Below, in pieces: positions 22,832 to 34,249 of a DNA stretch of 64,000 nucleotides. Position 1 is the first letter of the stretch, and each line of letters starts with the position of its first letter. The DNA comes from Nyssa sinensis. Taxonomy: Eukaryota > Streptophyta > Magnoliopsida > Cornales > Nyssaceae. Both the position numbers and the translations under genes were made by a program. The stretch spans positions 59,770,510-59,834,509 of the forward strand of contig CM018043.1 in NCBI GenBank assembly GCA_008638375.1, in the 5' to 3' direction. Below the pieces are notes generated by a model. It searched no databases. It was given only the letters and a program-made list of their open reading frames with translations, and was not told the origin of the DNA.

Positions 22832-23077
22832 TGTGGAAATCTCGAATAATTAGAATGGGAAATAATTTGAATGAGATTTGGAGAAGATTATGGTAGGAGG
22901 TTTAGGCTGATTATTAGTGTTGATAATTTTTTGTTTCCATTTTTTCCTTTGTTTCCTTTTTCTTTGTTATTTCCATATTTCTATTCTCATTGTACATGAT
23001 AAATAGGAGCCATGTATGTAAACATGTAATTAATTTAGAATGAGAATTTGATTCAAATTCCAGTCATATTGTCTTCA
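22832..23077 (+). repeat. 5' LTR of copia-1
   Basis: 246 bp, TGTGGAAATC...TTGTCTTCA, directly followed by the primer-binding site. Confidence 0.97.
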
Positions 23078-23115
23078 TGGTATCAGAGTAGGGATTCTGA
23101 AAACCCTAGCAAAGT

Positions 23116-23994
23116 ATGGCCGCCAGCCATGAATCTACCCAGTCGGTAACTCAGGAAGGAGAATCAGAGACAATCTCCTCCATGAGTTCGACTGTAGGAA
23201 TTGAAAATTCCTCATTCCATCTTACTGTAGAAAAACTGAATGGTAAGAATTACCGAGAATGGGCCCAATCCATCAAGCTGGTTATCGACGGCAGAGGGAA
23301 ATTGGGGTTCCTGACAGGCGAGATCAAGCAGCCTCCTTCCAGTGATGCAACGGCACTCCAGAAATGGCGTTCAGAGAACTCCTTCATAACCTCCTGCTTG
23401 ATCAACTCCATGCGACCAACCATCAGAAGAACCTACATGTTTCTCCCGACTGCAAAAGATGTGTGGGACGCCGTGCGCGAGACATACTCCGATGCTGGAG
23501 ATGCATCGCAAATTTTCGAATTCAAGACACGGCTATGGCAGATGAAGCAAGGAGATTGGGAAGTTACAGAGTTCTACATAGAGATGTTGGGACTGTGGCA
23601 AGAACTCGACCTCAGCTGCGGGGAAGAATGGGAGTGCATGGGTGAAAGTGTTCGATTCCAGAAGAGGATGGAAGCCGAGAGGGTGTTCGAATTTCTGGCA
23701 GGACTGAATCGCGAACTCGACGATGTTCGCAGCAGAATCTTGGGTCGACGGCCACTTCCTTCCATCCGTGAGGTCTTTGTTGAGGTGCGACGGGAAGAAC
23801 AGAGGCGGAAGGTGATGTTGAAGGAGAAAGTAGAGCCTGGATTGAAGGCTCTGCTCTTGCGAGTCGAGGAATGGTGTCGACGGGAAGGTCTGGTTCACGA
23901 CCGAACCATATGTCTGAGGTTGAAGACCATATATCGCGTGGGTCATCCAGTGGGTCGAGACAGACCCATCCGTTTGGGTTGGAAGCCTTTGTAA
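23116..23994 (+). pseudogene. copia-1 gag
   Basis: ATG at 23116 lies 26 bases after the primer site. After an acidic start, VEKLNGKNYREWAQSIKLVIDGRGKLGFLTG (about residues 38-68) is the N-terminal gag (DUF4219/UBN2) motif. Next come WDAVRETYSD (about 117) and the FY-EM-GLWQEL block. VFEFLAGLNRELDDVRSRIL follows at about 193. After about 23830 the reading frame that matches the family moves to frame 3, where the zinc knuckle is found. This points to a one-base frameshift rather than a genuine end at 23994. Gag would form the cytoplasmic particle. Confidence 0.9.
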
Positions 23995-26900
23995 GTCGTG
24001 GGCCTCATAATGGATCCAGCCCAAAACAAAATAAACGACCTTTTTGTGAGCATTGCAAAAAATCGGGCCATTCCAAAGATTCCTGTTGGACCTTACATGG
24101 CAAGCCTGCAGATTGGAAGCCCAGACAGCTCAATAAATCTCATGGGTACTAGGCCTCTACTGAACAACCCTTTAGTGGGGGTTTTAACCCTGAGCAACTT
24201 GAGAAGCTATATGCTCTGTTTTCGACCTTCCAAACCTCAGTTCAGTCCTCTACTCAACTGCCATCGGGTTCCTTAGCCCACAAAGGTACTTTTTTGTCAG
24301 CCCTTAGTTCCACTTTGCGCCATACTCCCTGGATTATTGACTCAGGTGCATCTGACCATATGACTGATGCCCATCATTTATTCTCCACATATTCACCTTG
24401 TGCTGGTAACTTGAAAATAAAAATTGTAGATAGTATTTTATCCCCAGTAGCTGGCAAGGGGAGTATCCGTATCTCTGAATTTATTACTTTGGAGTCTGTA
24501 CTTCATGTTCCTAATCTCTCTTGCAATCTGTTGTCTATTAGTCAGCTAACCAAACAATCTCATTGCTCAACTATTTTTTTGTCTTCTCATTGTGTTTTTC
24601 AGGATCTATCATCGGGGAAGACGATTGGCAGTGCTAAGGAATGCGAGAGTCTCTATTACTTTGATGATGTTCACATGAATAAACAGTGTCATCCTCCTCT
24701 TTGTAATTCTGCATTTAGTCCTAGGGATAGTGACCTTTTGTTATGGCATAAACGAATGGGCCATCCTAGTTTTCAATATTTAAAACAGTTGTTTCCATCA
24801 CTTTGTTTGAATAAAACTCCCTTGGATTTACAATGTGAAGTTTGTGAACTTGCAAAACATCATCGTACTACTTTTCCCACATCATCTTATAAACCATCAC
24901 TGCCTTTTACCCTAATTCACAGTGATCTTTGGGGCCCCTCACGAGTTCCTAATAGGACCCACAAAAAATGGTTTATTACATTTATTGATGACCATTTTCG
25001 TCTCTGTTGGGTATTTCTATTAAATGATAAATCTGAGGTTAGTTCGGTATTCATGAATTTCTACAATATGATTTACACCCAATTTCACACAAAAATCCAG
25101 ATTCCTTGTACTGATAATGGCACATAATACTTCAATTCCTCCTTAAGTCCCTACTTTCAAGACAAATGTATTATTCATCATAGTTCCTGTGTTCAAACCC
25201 CCCAACAAAGTGGGGTTGCTGAACGGAAAAACCGACATATTCTTGAGATAGCTTGTGCCTTACTGTTTACCTCTCACATGAAAAATAATTTTTGGGGTGA
25301 TGCCATTCTAACCGCTGCATTTCTCATCAATCGAATGCCTAGTCGGGTTCTCTCATTTGCAACTCCTCTCCAAAAATTCCAGGAGGCCTTTCCTAATTCT
25401 CGAGTCAGTTCCTCTTTCCCTCTCCGTGTTTTTGGGTCCATAGTATTTGTCTACATTCACGCCTCCCAACGTAACAAATTGGATCCTAGAGCTCTCAAAT
25501 GTGTCTTTCTTGGCTACTCTCCTACTCAAAAGGGTTACAAATGCTATGATCCCCTCTCACAGAAGTTATATGTTAGTCGGGATGTTACATTTTTTGACCA
25601 TACTCCCTACTACTCGCTTCAGGAGGAGTCTTTGAGAGAAGCTCACTCTGATATAGACTTCGATATTGCGATCTTTGAGTCTATCCCATACAGTACACCT
25701 TTTCCTTCCTTGTCCAACACAGAAGGAACCTTGAACTCAGGGGGAGATGTGGGAAAACAAACAGGCAGGGAGACACTTGTTTACTCAAGGAGACCTAAAT
25801 CAAAGCCCGATGAGACCTTCACATCCGAAGCACCAAAAGAGTCAGAACCGGTGATAGCTCCGACTCCTTATGAGCCAAAATCCAATCTTGACCAGGTAAA
25901 AAATCTTGATGACCTACCCATTGCTCTTAGAAAACAACCTCGTTCATGTACTTCCCATCCTATCTCAAAATTTGTTTCTTACAATGCTCTTTCTGCCAAA
26001 TGTCGTGCTTTTACGTCTAACTTTGACAGGATCCAGATTCCTAAAAATATTCAAGAGGCTTTGGGAATTCCAGAATGGAGAAAAGCAGTAATGGAAGAAA
26101 TCAGGGCATTGGAAAAAAATGGAACTTAGGAAGTAATGTCTTTGCCAAAGGGGAAGAAGCCAGTAGGCTGTAAGTGGGTGTTCACAGTGAAGTACAAGGC
26201 GGATGGTACAGTGGAACGATACAAAGCTCGCCTAGTTGCAAAGGGGTTCACTTAGACATATGGTATTGACTACACCGAAACATTTGCATCTGTGGCAAAG
26301 CTGAACACTATACGGGTTCTCTTGTCCTTGGCAGCAAACTTGGATTGGCCACTCCACCAATTTGACATCAAGAATACTTTTCCGAATGGTGAGCTGGAGG
26401 AAGAAGTGTTCATGACGCTACCTCCAGGAGTTTACAAGGAAGGAGATGAAACCAGAGTATGTAAACTGAAGAAATTCCTGTATGGACTTAAACAATCACC
26501 AAGGGCATGGTTTGATAGATTTGCGAAGGTGATGAAGAATCAAGGATATCAACAGGGACAGTCAGATCATACGATGTTCATCAAACAATCCAGTGATGGA
26601 AGCAGGACCATCCTGATTGTATACGTCGACGACATCATTCTTACTGGAGATAACACAGGAGAGATAGAAAGATTGAAGAAGGTCTTAGCCACAGAATTTG
26701 AGGTAAAAGACCTAGGTCAAATGCGATACTTTCTGGGAATGGAAGTGGCCAGGTCAAAGAAGGGAATTAGTGTCTCTCAGAGAAAGTATGTGCTCGATTT
26801 TTTAACTGAGACTGGGATGCTTGGTTGCAAGCCAAGCGATACTCCGATCGAGGCAGGAAAAAGAATGGAAGACGTTGGAAAACCTGTGGATAGAGAAAGA

Positions 26901-27572
26901 TATCAGAGACTAGCAGGTAGATTGATCTACCTATCTCACACCAGACCTGACATTGCTTTTGCTGTGAGTGTGATCAGTCAGCATATGCATTCACCAAAGG
27001 AGGGTCACCTAGAAGCAGTATATAAAATTCTCAGATATCTGAAAGGCTCTCTAGGGCGAGGTCTATTCTTTAAGAGAGGATACAGTAAGAAGGTAGAAAT
27101 TTATACAGATGCAGATTGGGCAGGATCAGTAGAAGACAGAAGGTCTACTACTGGCTACTGTACCTATGTTTGGGGAAATCTAGTAACATGGAAGAGTAAG
27201 AAGCAGAATATGGTAGCCAGAAGTAGTGCTGAAGCTGAATTCAGAGCCGTTGCACAAGGGATGTGTGAAGGGCTGTGGTTACAGAAGCTCTTAGAGGAAC
27301 TACATATCACAATAGAGCTCTCCATCAAACTCTACTGCGACAACAAAGCCGCTATCAGCATTTTCCATAATCCGGTCTAGCACGACAGGACTAAACACAC
27401 AGAAGTTGACAGGCATTTTATAAAGGAGAAAATTGAGAAAGGGACAGTCTGCATGACCTATATCCCTACAAGAGAACAATTAGCAGATATATTCACTAAA
27501 GGTTTATAAAGGTCCAGCTTTGAAGAGTTTATCTGCAAGTTGGACATGATCAACATCTATGATCCAACTTGA
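23871..27572 (+). pseudogene. copia-1 pol (zinc knuckle, protease, integrase, RT, RNase H)
   Basis: Frame 3 throughout. Order: CCHC zinc knuckle CEHCKKSGHSKDSC (about 24049-24090); protease with WIIDSGASDHM (24330); pre-integrase HHCC module from WHKRMGHPSF to CEVCELAKHH (24745-24870). Integrase core follows with HSDLWGP, then TDNGT (25107-25121) and TPQQSGVAERKNRH (25197). RT has ANLDWPLHQFDIKNTF and YVDD (26620), with KKFLYGLKQSPRAWF before it. RNase H has [20 protein letters not shown] and YCDNKAAI, and the tail is LADIFTKGL. In-frame stops occur at 24150, 25125, 26127, 26253, 27378 and 27504. The natural stop is TGA 27570-27572, partly inside the polypurine tract. Most lesions fit C-to-T type decay. 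Confidence 0.93.
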
Positions 27573-27579
27573 GGGGGAG

Positions 27580-27825
27580 TGTGGAAATTCCGAATAATTA
27601 GAATGGGAAATAATTTGAATGGGATTTGGAGAAGATTATGGTAGGAGGTTTAGGCTGATTATTAGTGTTGATAATTTTTTGTTTCCACTTTTTCTTTTGT
27701 TTCTTTTTTCTCTGTTATTTCCATATTTCTATTCTCATTGTACATGATAAATAGGAGCCATGTATGTAATCATGTAATTAATTTAGAATGAGCATTTGAT
27801 TCAAATTCCAGTCATATTGTCTTCA
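27580..27825 (+). repeat. 3' LTR of copia-1
   Basis: 246 bp, preceded by the polypurine tract; 9 differences from the 5' LTR. Confidence 0.97.
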
Positions 27826-28088
27826 ATGAGTCTCTTGCAATCCCCTGATTTTAATCTAGATGTTATTAAAGGAACACCTAGGTAGGTAATTGGAAATCTG
27901 GAAGAGATCCTTCAGCAATCTCCTGTATTTGCAGAAGCTGCTCTTTTTCAGACCTGATCACACCAACAAAGAATGCAGTGCTCTTAGCGTGATTAAGCTT
28001 TAAGCCTGACATACTCTCAAATTCCTCAAGAACTTTCTTTTGAATAGCTAAAGAAGAGGGATCAACCAGCTTCAAGTAAAAAAACATC

Positions 28089-28672
28089 ATGCAAACACTC
28101 TATTTTGGCTCATGTGTCTGTGTTGAACACGTGTCGGACATCGACACTCTCGGATACTTCCCGGACACGTGTCGGACATCTAAAAATAGAATATCCATTT
28201 TTTTTTTTCTTTTGAATTTTAGACACGTTCCAGACACATTATAGTCACGTTAGAGACATATTTTCTTCTTTTTTTTTTGGATCTTTTTTTTCTTTTTCTC
28301 CTCTTTTCCTCATTTCTTTTTTGGTTATATATACACATGCATATGTTCTATGTAATAGTTAGTAATTTTGTTTTGAAACTTAAATCATGGACGTCAATGA
28401 TTAAATGAAGAAGTTCTTAAATTTTTATTTAATAGTTTTGTTATTGTAATATCTTAATAATATTTTGTGATTTGTGTGTTTTATGCCAATTTTAATTAGA
28501 ATAATGTTAGGTTTTTATTATATGGTTATATAAAAAATATAAAAAATTTATATATATATTTAACGTGTCCCTGACGTGTCTATGTTCTATCTTTTTGAGA
28601 TAATGTGTCTGTATGTCGATGTCGTGTTGTATCCATGTTGCGTATCTGTTTCCGTGCTTCTTAGTATGCAAA
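28089..28672. mobile_element. hAT-type MITE, family A copy 2 (reverse orientation), in LINE RT
   Basis: The element 28096-28664 (569 bp) is the reverse complement of the family at 884-1404. Its right end GTATCTGTTTCCGTGCTTCTTAG mirrors the left end of copy 1, and its AT-rich core and GACACG words align throughout. ATGCAAA flanks both sides (28089-28095 and 28666-28672). The first ~14 bases of the left terminal repeat are missing. It interrupts the LINE where the RT catalytic FADD box would lie. Confidence 0.8.
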
Positions 28673-28761
28673 TATGATATGACTGATTCTATGTTTTATG
28701 CTCCTTGGATGAAATGTAAAACTTCCCATTGCAGTATAATGCTCCATGAGACTAGTTCTGA

Positions 28762-29562
28762 CTTCCATACATGGTGTTAAATAACGGCCGTTACATTACG
28801 TATCAGCCGTTACATTACGTATCGGTTGTTACATATCGGTTTTTTGACCCTTCGGTACAGATATTGGCCGATATGTCAGTGTTACTAAAATTCACAGCCG
28901 TATCGGCCGTTGTAGGACCGTTACGGCAGTTACAAGATTGTTACATCTATTTTATGTTTTTTTTTTTCAAATTTTTTTTCCTTATTTTTTTTTCTACAGA
29001 TTTTTTATGATTTCTATTTTTATAACATTAATGTACAAGAGAGATACTTAACAAAATAATCCAAAAAAAATTAAAATGGGTTACCAAAACATTCGGGTCA
29101 ATACAAACTCAAAAATGGCTTTGGCCTCAAAATATTTAAATTTTTTTTATTCCATAACTATTCAAATAAATTGATTTTCATGCTTATAATTATTATTTTT
29201 TATTATTTATATTGTTCTTTGTAATGTTATACAAATTAAATGATATTTCTTATTAGTTTAACTTAAATATTCATATAAAATAATAAAATATATTCGTAGG
29301 TGTTATTTATAAAAAAAATATTTTTTTTAGGTGTTAGAAAATTAAAAATTAATAGTAAAAAAGATTAAAATGTGATAATTATAATCAAGATATATGTATC
29401 AATGACTTTTAAGAGATTTGTTAGTGTTTGAAAAAAATTCACGATTGCGGTTTTCGATTCTCGTTACGAATGACCCGATACCGTTACACCGTGATCGCGA
29501 TTGATTCGTATCCCGCGATTGATTCGTATCCGACGACTGCGATTTAAATCCATGCTTCCATA
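28762..29562. mobile_element. hAT-type MITE (family B) in LINE RT
   Basis: The element 28770-29554 (785 bp) is flanked by an exact CTTCCATA duplication (28762-28769 and 29555-29562). Terminal repeats are CATGGTGTTAAAT and, from the right in reverse complement, CATGGATTTAAAT. The left sub-end holds repeats of GGCCGTTAC/CGTATCGG, the right sub-end GCGATTGATTCGTATCC twice. The core is AT-rich and non-coding. Confidence 0.8.
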
Positions 29563-30645
29563 CCAATGATAAAAGATATAGGGATATAGGGTCACCTTGT
29601 CTAAGGCCCCATCCCCTTTAAAATACCCCTTTAAGCCTCCATTGATTTTAATGGAGAACCTAATGATGTAATGCATTGCTTTATCCATTTTCTGAATAGA
29701 ACAGGGAAATCCATGACCTTCATCACATCCAATAGAAACTCCTAGTTAATAGAGTCACATGCCCTCATTAAGTCAAGCTTCACTGCACACCTAGCTGGAG
29801 AGTGATTCAGGTGATAACCTCTCAAAAGCTCTTGCATGATTACAATGGTATCAGTAATGTTTCTCCCAGGGATAAAGGTTGTTTGGTTTAAACTAATTAC
29901 TTTTGGAAGAATCACTCTTAACTTGTTAGCCAAAATCTTAGAAACACAATTATATTTGACATTGCAACAAGCAATTGTTTTGTACTCTCTCATACTAATA
30001 CGGGTTAGTTGTCTTGGGACTAAAGTGATCATAGTAGCATTCCAATCTTTCTGCATATGCTTTGTTCTGAAGAAGAACCTCACTACCTCAGATAAATCTG
30101 GCCCCACAGTTCTCCACTTCTTATGATAAAAAGCTGCTCCATAGCCATTTGGACCTGGGGATTTATCCCCATTAATACTGAATAAAGCTTTCCTTATTTC
30201 TGCACCTGTTATTTCTTGGATGAGGCCATGTCTGTCATCTTTTGGAACTTTGACTTTAACGACTTGCCTCAACATAACTTTTGCTGCTGTTGAATAACCA
30301 TGGAATTTCCCAACAGATCTTTAAAAAAGCCAATGGCTTCCATTTTAATTTCTTCAGCCTTTCAAGTACTTTCCCTTGATTTTCCTTTATACTAAGAGTT
30401 TTATTTGTATTCCTTCTCCCATTCACTTTCTTATGAAAGAAAGTGGTATTTTGGTCCCCTAGTTTAAGCCATTGAACCTTGGCCTTTTGTTTCAAATAAG
30501 ATTCTTCAGCTAGACTCAACTCATCATACCTTTCTGCTTTGTCTTTTTCTTGATTCCATAAGGCTGAATTACTAGGGTTTTAAAAATAAGCTGCTTGTGC
30601 TATACATAGCTCTCTTTTTGCGTCCTCCACCCTTTGAGAATAATA
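29563..30645 (-). pseudogene. LINE pre-RT and RT N-terminal half
   Basis: KVQWLKLGDQNTTFFHKKVNGRR (30475-30405) is the GD-NT-FFH motif. SPGPNGYGAAFYHKKW (about 30160) is the DKSPGPDG motif. YKTIACCNVKYNCVSKILANKL (about 29990) matches the FRPI-CCN--YK-hSK-LA-R block. TTFIPGRNITDTIVIMQELLRGY then precedes KLDLMRACDSIN, where the usual catalytic KxDhxKAYD block reads KLDLMRACD. Downstream, GGLKGYFKGDGALDKV (29645-29600) stands for the GGF-G-RGLRQGDPLSP block. The element is degenerate. Confidence 0.85.
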
Positions 30646-30689
30646 CTAATTTTGCAGTTTTTTATTCAACTAAAAAGAATTGTAGCAAG

Positions 30690-30874
30690 CATATATAACC
30701 AAATGTCCAAGGTTCATCTATCACATGTTTGCGAGAATGTCCAAGAAGAGTCAGCACATGTCCAATATCAAAATTTATTTTTAAATTATGGACATGTCCA
30801 ATATGTGTTAGATGTATTTCTGGAAGTGTTTGAGAAGGATTAGGATCCTCCTTAGAAGTGTCCGAGTTTCTTAG
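30690..30874. repeat. Truncated remnant of MITE family A
   Basis: Ends GTGTCCGAGTTTCTTAG at 30874, close to the family A end (GTTTCCGTGCTTCTTAG), with several ACATGTCCAA words before it. The left end and target duplication could not be placed. Confidence 0.4.
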
Positions 30875-30928
30875 TCTAGGATCAACGAATTATTGCTCTC
30901 TATAATGAAGGAGAGACATGACCTATCA

Positions 30929-31725
30929 AAAAAATAAGGAAAAAATACTAAAAAACCCTTAAAATAAAATTTTCAATCCAAAAAGTTCATGACACATTCT
31001 TGCTATGTAATAGATCCAAAAAAGAAATTTCTAATACAAAAAAGTCCAATTGTTAAATTCCATCTTAATACCGTTAAAAAATATTACTGATTAGACTAAA
31101 ATAGCCTTTAAGATACATTTTTAAAAATATTACATAGTTGATAAAATAAATTCTTCAATCTAAAGAAAACATAACATTTTTTATTTATCTAGAAGGCCTA
31201 AAAAAGAAATTTTTACTTCATTAAATGTTATAATTTATTTTTTTGGGTTGAGGAAGTTATTTTATATATTTTAAATCCAAAAAAAAATATTTTTTATTTA
31301 TCTAAAAGGCTTAAAAAATAAATTTTTATTTCTTAAAATATTATAATTTTTTTTTGGATTGAATAAGTTGTTTTATACTAAATAGTTGATAAAATAATTT
31401 TTTCAATAAAAAAAAACATAGCATTTTTTATTTATCTAGGAGGTCTAAAAAAGAAATTTTTACTTCATAAAATGTTATACATTTTTTTTTTTTGGTTGAA
31501 GAAGTTATTTTATATAGTTTATAGTATTTTTTTAAATGTATCTTGAAGGTTATTTTAATCTAATAAGTAATATTTTTTAACAGTGTTAAGATGGAAGTTA
31601 ATAATTAGACTTTTGTGTATTAAAAGTTTTTTTTTTTGGATCTTTTAGATAGAGAAAATGTATCATGGACTTTTAGGATTGAAAATTTATTTTTGGGACT
31701 TTTTAGTATTTTTGCCAAAAAATAA
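30929..31725. mobile_element. Fold-back MITE with ~195-bp terminal inverted repeats
   Basis: The element 30938-31716 (779 bp) starts GGAAAAAATACTAAAAA and ends TTTTTAGTATTTTTGCC. The first and last ~195 bases are inverted copies of each other (for example CAATCC-AAAAGT-CATGA and TCCATCTTAA-AC-GTTAAAAAATATTAC on both arms). The flank AAAAAATAA occurs on each side (30929-30937 and 31717-31725), a 9-bp duplication as made by Mutator-like transposases. The middle contains three direct copies of a ~110-130 bp AT-rich unit, at about 31170, 31282 and 31420. Confidence 0.85.
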
Positions 31726-31999
31726 TGATGGAGAGACATGGTGTGGATTATGTTATTGGAACTGTTGCCCAAGGCTCTGTTGGATGATACACTCATTTTG
31801 TATTTGCTGAAGTTGTGAAGAAGACTTCTCCATTTTGGTGTAGGAATATGTTCATTTACAATAGAGAGTTCGTAGAATGAGTAAGAAATTGGTTCATTCT
31901 TTTCATTTCCTTGGCATGCCATCTCTCATAGTTGTACAAAGTTAAAGGCCTCAAAGGTTGAAACAAATCATGGAGTATGGATAGAAATGGGAATACTAA

Positions 32000-33200
32000 T
32001 TAGAGAAAGCAAGAGTATCTTTAGGAAGGGCATCTGGATCTTAAAGAGGACTCTTAATTATTAGAAATTTAGAAGGAAATAAAACCTAAACAGAGAGTCA
32101 AACATTGTGTAAGGATGATGCGGATAAAGGAGATTAGAATCTAATGTTCCATGCAGTTGCCAATTCAAGAAGTTTAATTACTAATAGTTAGAAGGTAAAC
32201 GTGGATAAGCAGAGATTGGAAGAAGAAGAGATATACAGAGCTCTTTCAAATCTATATAGGTGATTGAAACTCGGTTTCATGGTTTTGCATACTATAAATA
32301 ATTTTAAGGTATCATCAAGGAAAATTTTGCTGCTTTTGTCAGCAAATTCTTGAACAAGGTGAAATTAAAAAGAAGCAAGAAGTCCACATTTATTTCACTT
32401 CTTCCAGAAAGACCTGGAGCAGTGGATACAAGTTAGTTCCCTGCAGTTAACTTTCTGGGAAGCTTGTATAAAATATTATTGAGGTACCAACATCCCACTT
32501 GAACAAGTTCTTATCATTTCAGGTACTCAGCATGCTCTATCCTCAGGATGCAAACTATGAATTGCTTTTTCATAGCAAATGAGGGTATTGATTTTAGAAT
32601 GAAGATTGGGTTCCTAGGGTTGTTTCTTAGGTCGATATGGTGAGAGCTCAGAGTCACATTAGTTGAAAATTCTTATTATATCTCCTGAGGCTGCTAAGCT
32701 CTGGAGTTGAGTAGAGGAATAGATAATTGGTGCATCACAACCTTTTGTTTTTTTGATAAGTACGACCATTTGTTTTTAATTCTATTCAATATTGTATCAA
32801 GAGTCTTTAGAAGCTCAGAGGTGTCAGGCAGGGAGACTTCTCTCCCACAACTATCTGCATATGGCAGAAGCATTCAATAGGGAAGTGATTGGGGTTAGGA
32901 AGGAAGTTTAGTGGAGGGATTTGTCACATGGAAGCAGCACCTCCAATTGCATGATTGCAGTTTCCGATGATATCATACTATTTCGTTATTATGTAAAGTT
33001 CCAATTTGTAGTTATTTGGTTTATTTTAAGATGCTTTTAAGGGGAGTTAGGTTAAAGCTGAACAATATGAAAAGTTTGCTTCAAAGTTTGGTGCCAAGTG
33101 AAGATATCTTCCATGCTCTTATAAGGGCCTTCCACTTAATGTTGTACTTACAAGGCATATTTATATGGTAGTGACACTGGCATTTTATTTATTTATTATA
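32000..33200 (+). pseudogene. LINE (L1-type) RT fragment
   Basis: Plus-strand frames give MFHAVANSRS and the element-specific NKVKLKRSKKSTFISLLPERPGA. These are followed by FLGSLYKILLRY (the DFRPISL-GS-YK-hh-K block), FFIANEGIDFRMK (VLIANE-hD block) and FADD-region debris near 32970. Many stops are present, and the order is the same as in active plant L1 elements. Confidence 0.65.
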
Positions 33201-33936
33201 CATTTGTTTTCACCAAAGGAAAAAATAAAGATTGAACTGCTAACACCCCAGAGATGTCTACACTTGCTGAAACTTGCCATATAGATTTCCCTGCAGAAGC
33301 CCACTGAACAAAAGAACTCAATCATGTGCAACCACTTTCTGATATCCAAGCTGAACAGCAGTCAATCATTTCTTTTACATTTGACATGCTTAAAAGCCAT
33401 CCTTTTGTAACTCTATTTCACAAGAAACCCAAATTTTCAAATTCCATCTACTGATTTACTTGTAGGAGCACAGACATTCCAATTTGCTCCTTGTTAAAAA
33501 TAACGTACATATTAACCCTACAATTTACTAAACTCTCTATACTTGTCTAAACAAAGCATAAGGACCAATGTGGTGAAAAGATTGCTAATGATTGACAACA
33601 TTAAGTTTCTTTTGCATTTTTATCCTCTGGCTAAATATTCAGTAGCATCAATAGGAAGGAGACACCTATGAATATGTTTCCTTGAATACATTGATTAGGG
33701 GCCATGTTACATGGGCATGGGTAATGCATTGTGGGTGCTGGTGTGTGTATGGGTTTCAAATGTATCTGATCTCCATATCTTAGGACATGGGGACATGGCT
33801 GAATAATCAAGTATCTATTGTTTAGTTTTTCTTCATCTAGATTGCAGTGAAATGAAGTTTTCATGAAATAGCTCGTTGGAGTCAGATTCATGCTTGTGAC
33901 TCTATATTTTACCAGGCACACTCTTATGCATCTTTC

Positions 33937-34179
33937 TTTATGTTGCATTCTGGTTTCATGGGGACTGATCCATGGCTTATACTTCGAGAGATTGGAAAAT
34001 ATCATACCATTTTTCTTCTTTCTTTACCTTTATTTTGGGTGGGGTGGGGGGTCAATTGATATTATTACAGAAGTTTTTTTATGTTGCATTATGGTTTCCT
34101 GGGGACTGATCCATGGCTTACTTTGAGATATTGGAAAATATCATACCATTTTTCTTCTTTCTTTACCTTTATTTTGGGT

Positions 34180-34212
<33 letters not shown>

Positions 34213-34248
34213 ATTGATATTATTACAGAAGTTTTTTTTTTTTTTTTT
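33937..34248 (+). repeat. Tandem duplication, 141-bp offset, two copies
   Basis: ATGTTGCATT starts at 33940 and again at 34081. Both copies continue through GGGGACTGATCCATGGCTTA, GATATTGGAAAATATCATACC-like sequence, a G-rich run, CAATTGATATTATTACAGAAG and a T-run. The second copy is longer mainly through growth of its G and T runs. Confidence 0.9.
34180..34210 (+). repeat. Poly-G run of 31 bases
   Basis: Uninterrupted G from 34180 to 34210, inside the second copy of the tandem duplication. The first copy has only GGGTGGGGTGGGGGG at the same place. Length in an assembly is uncertain for such runs. Confidence 0.85.
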
Positions 34249-34249
34249 A

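Larger units (their letters stand above)
22827..27830 (+). mobile_element. Ty1/copia element, full length with target duplication (copia-1)
   Basis: The element spans 22832-27825 (4994 bp) between ATGAG duplications (22827-22831 and 27826-27830). The LTRs are 246 bp each, begin TG and end CA, and differ at 9 positions (7 transitions, 2 transversions; 3.7 percent). The primer site TGGTATCAGAGTA is at 23078-23090 and the polypurine tract TTGAGGGGGAG at 27569-27579. The internal region encodes gag and pol in copia order (protease, integrase, RT, RNase H). A frameshift and several stops make it inactive. It sits inside the minus-strand LINE. Confidence 0.97.
20190..30645 (-). mobile_element. Minus-strand L1-type LINE split by later insertions
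   Basis: Pieces of one LINE ORF2 appear in correct minus order. They are the pre-RT and RT start (30645-29563), RT middle (28769-28673), RT end (28095-27831), RT thumb and zf-RVT (22831-21993) and the C-terminal tail with 3' end (20896-20190). The interruptions are explained by insertions at 28770-29554, 28096-28664, 22832-27825 and 20897-21992, each with target duplications. The minus-strand 3' end is an A-run (T-run at about 20192-20202). The 5' endonuclease part is absent, as expected for 5'-truncated LINEs. Confidence 0.85.
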
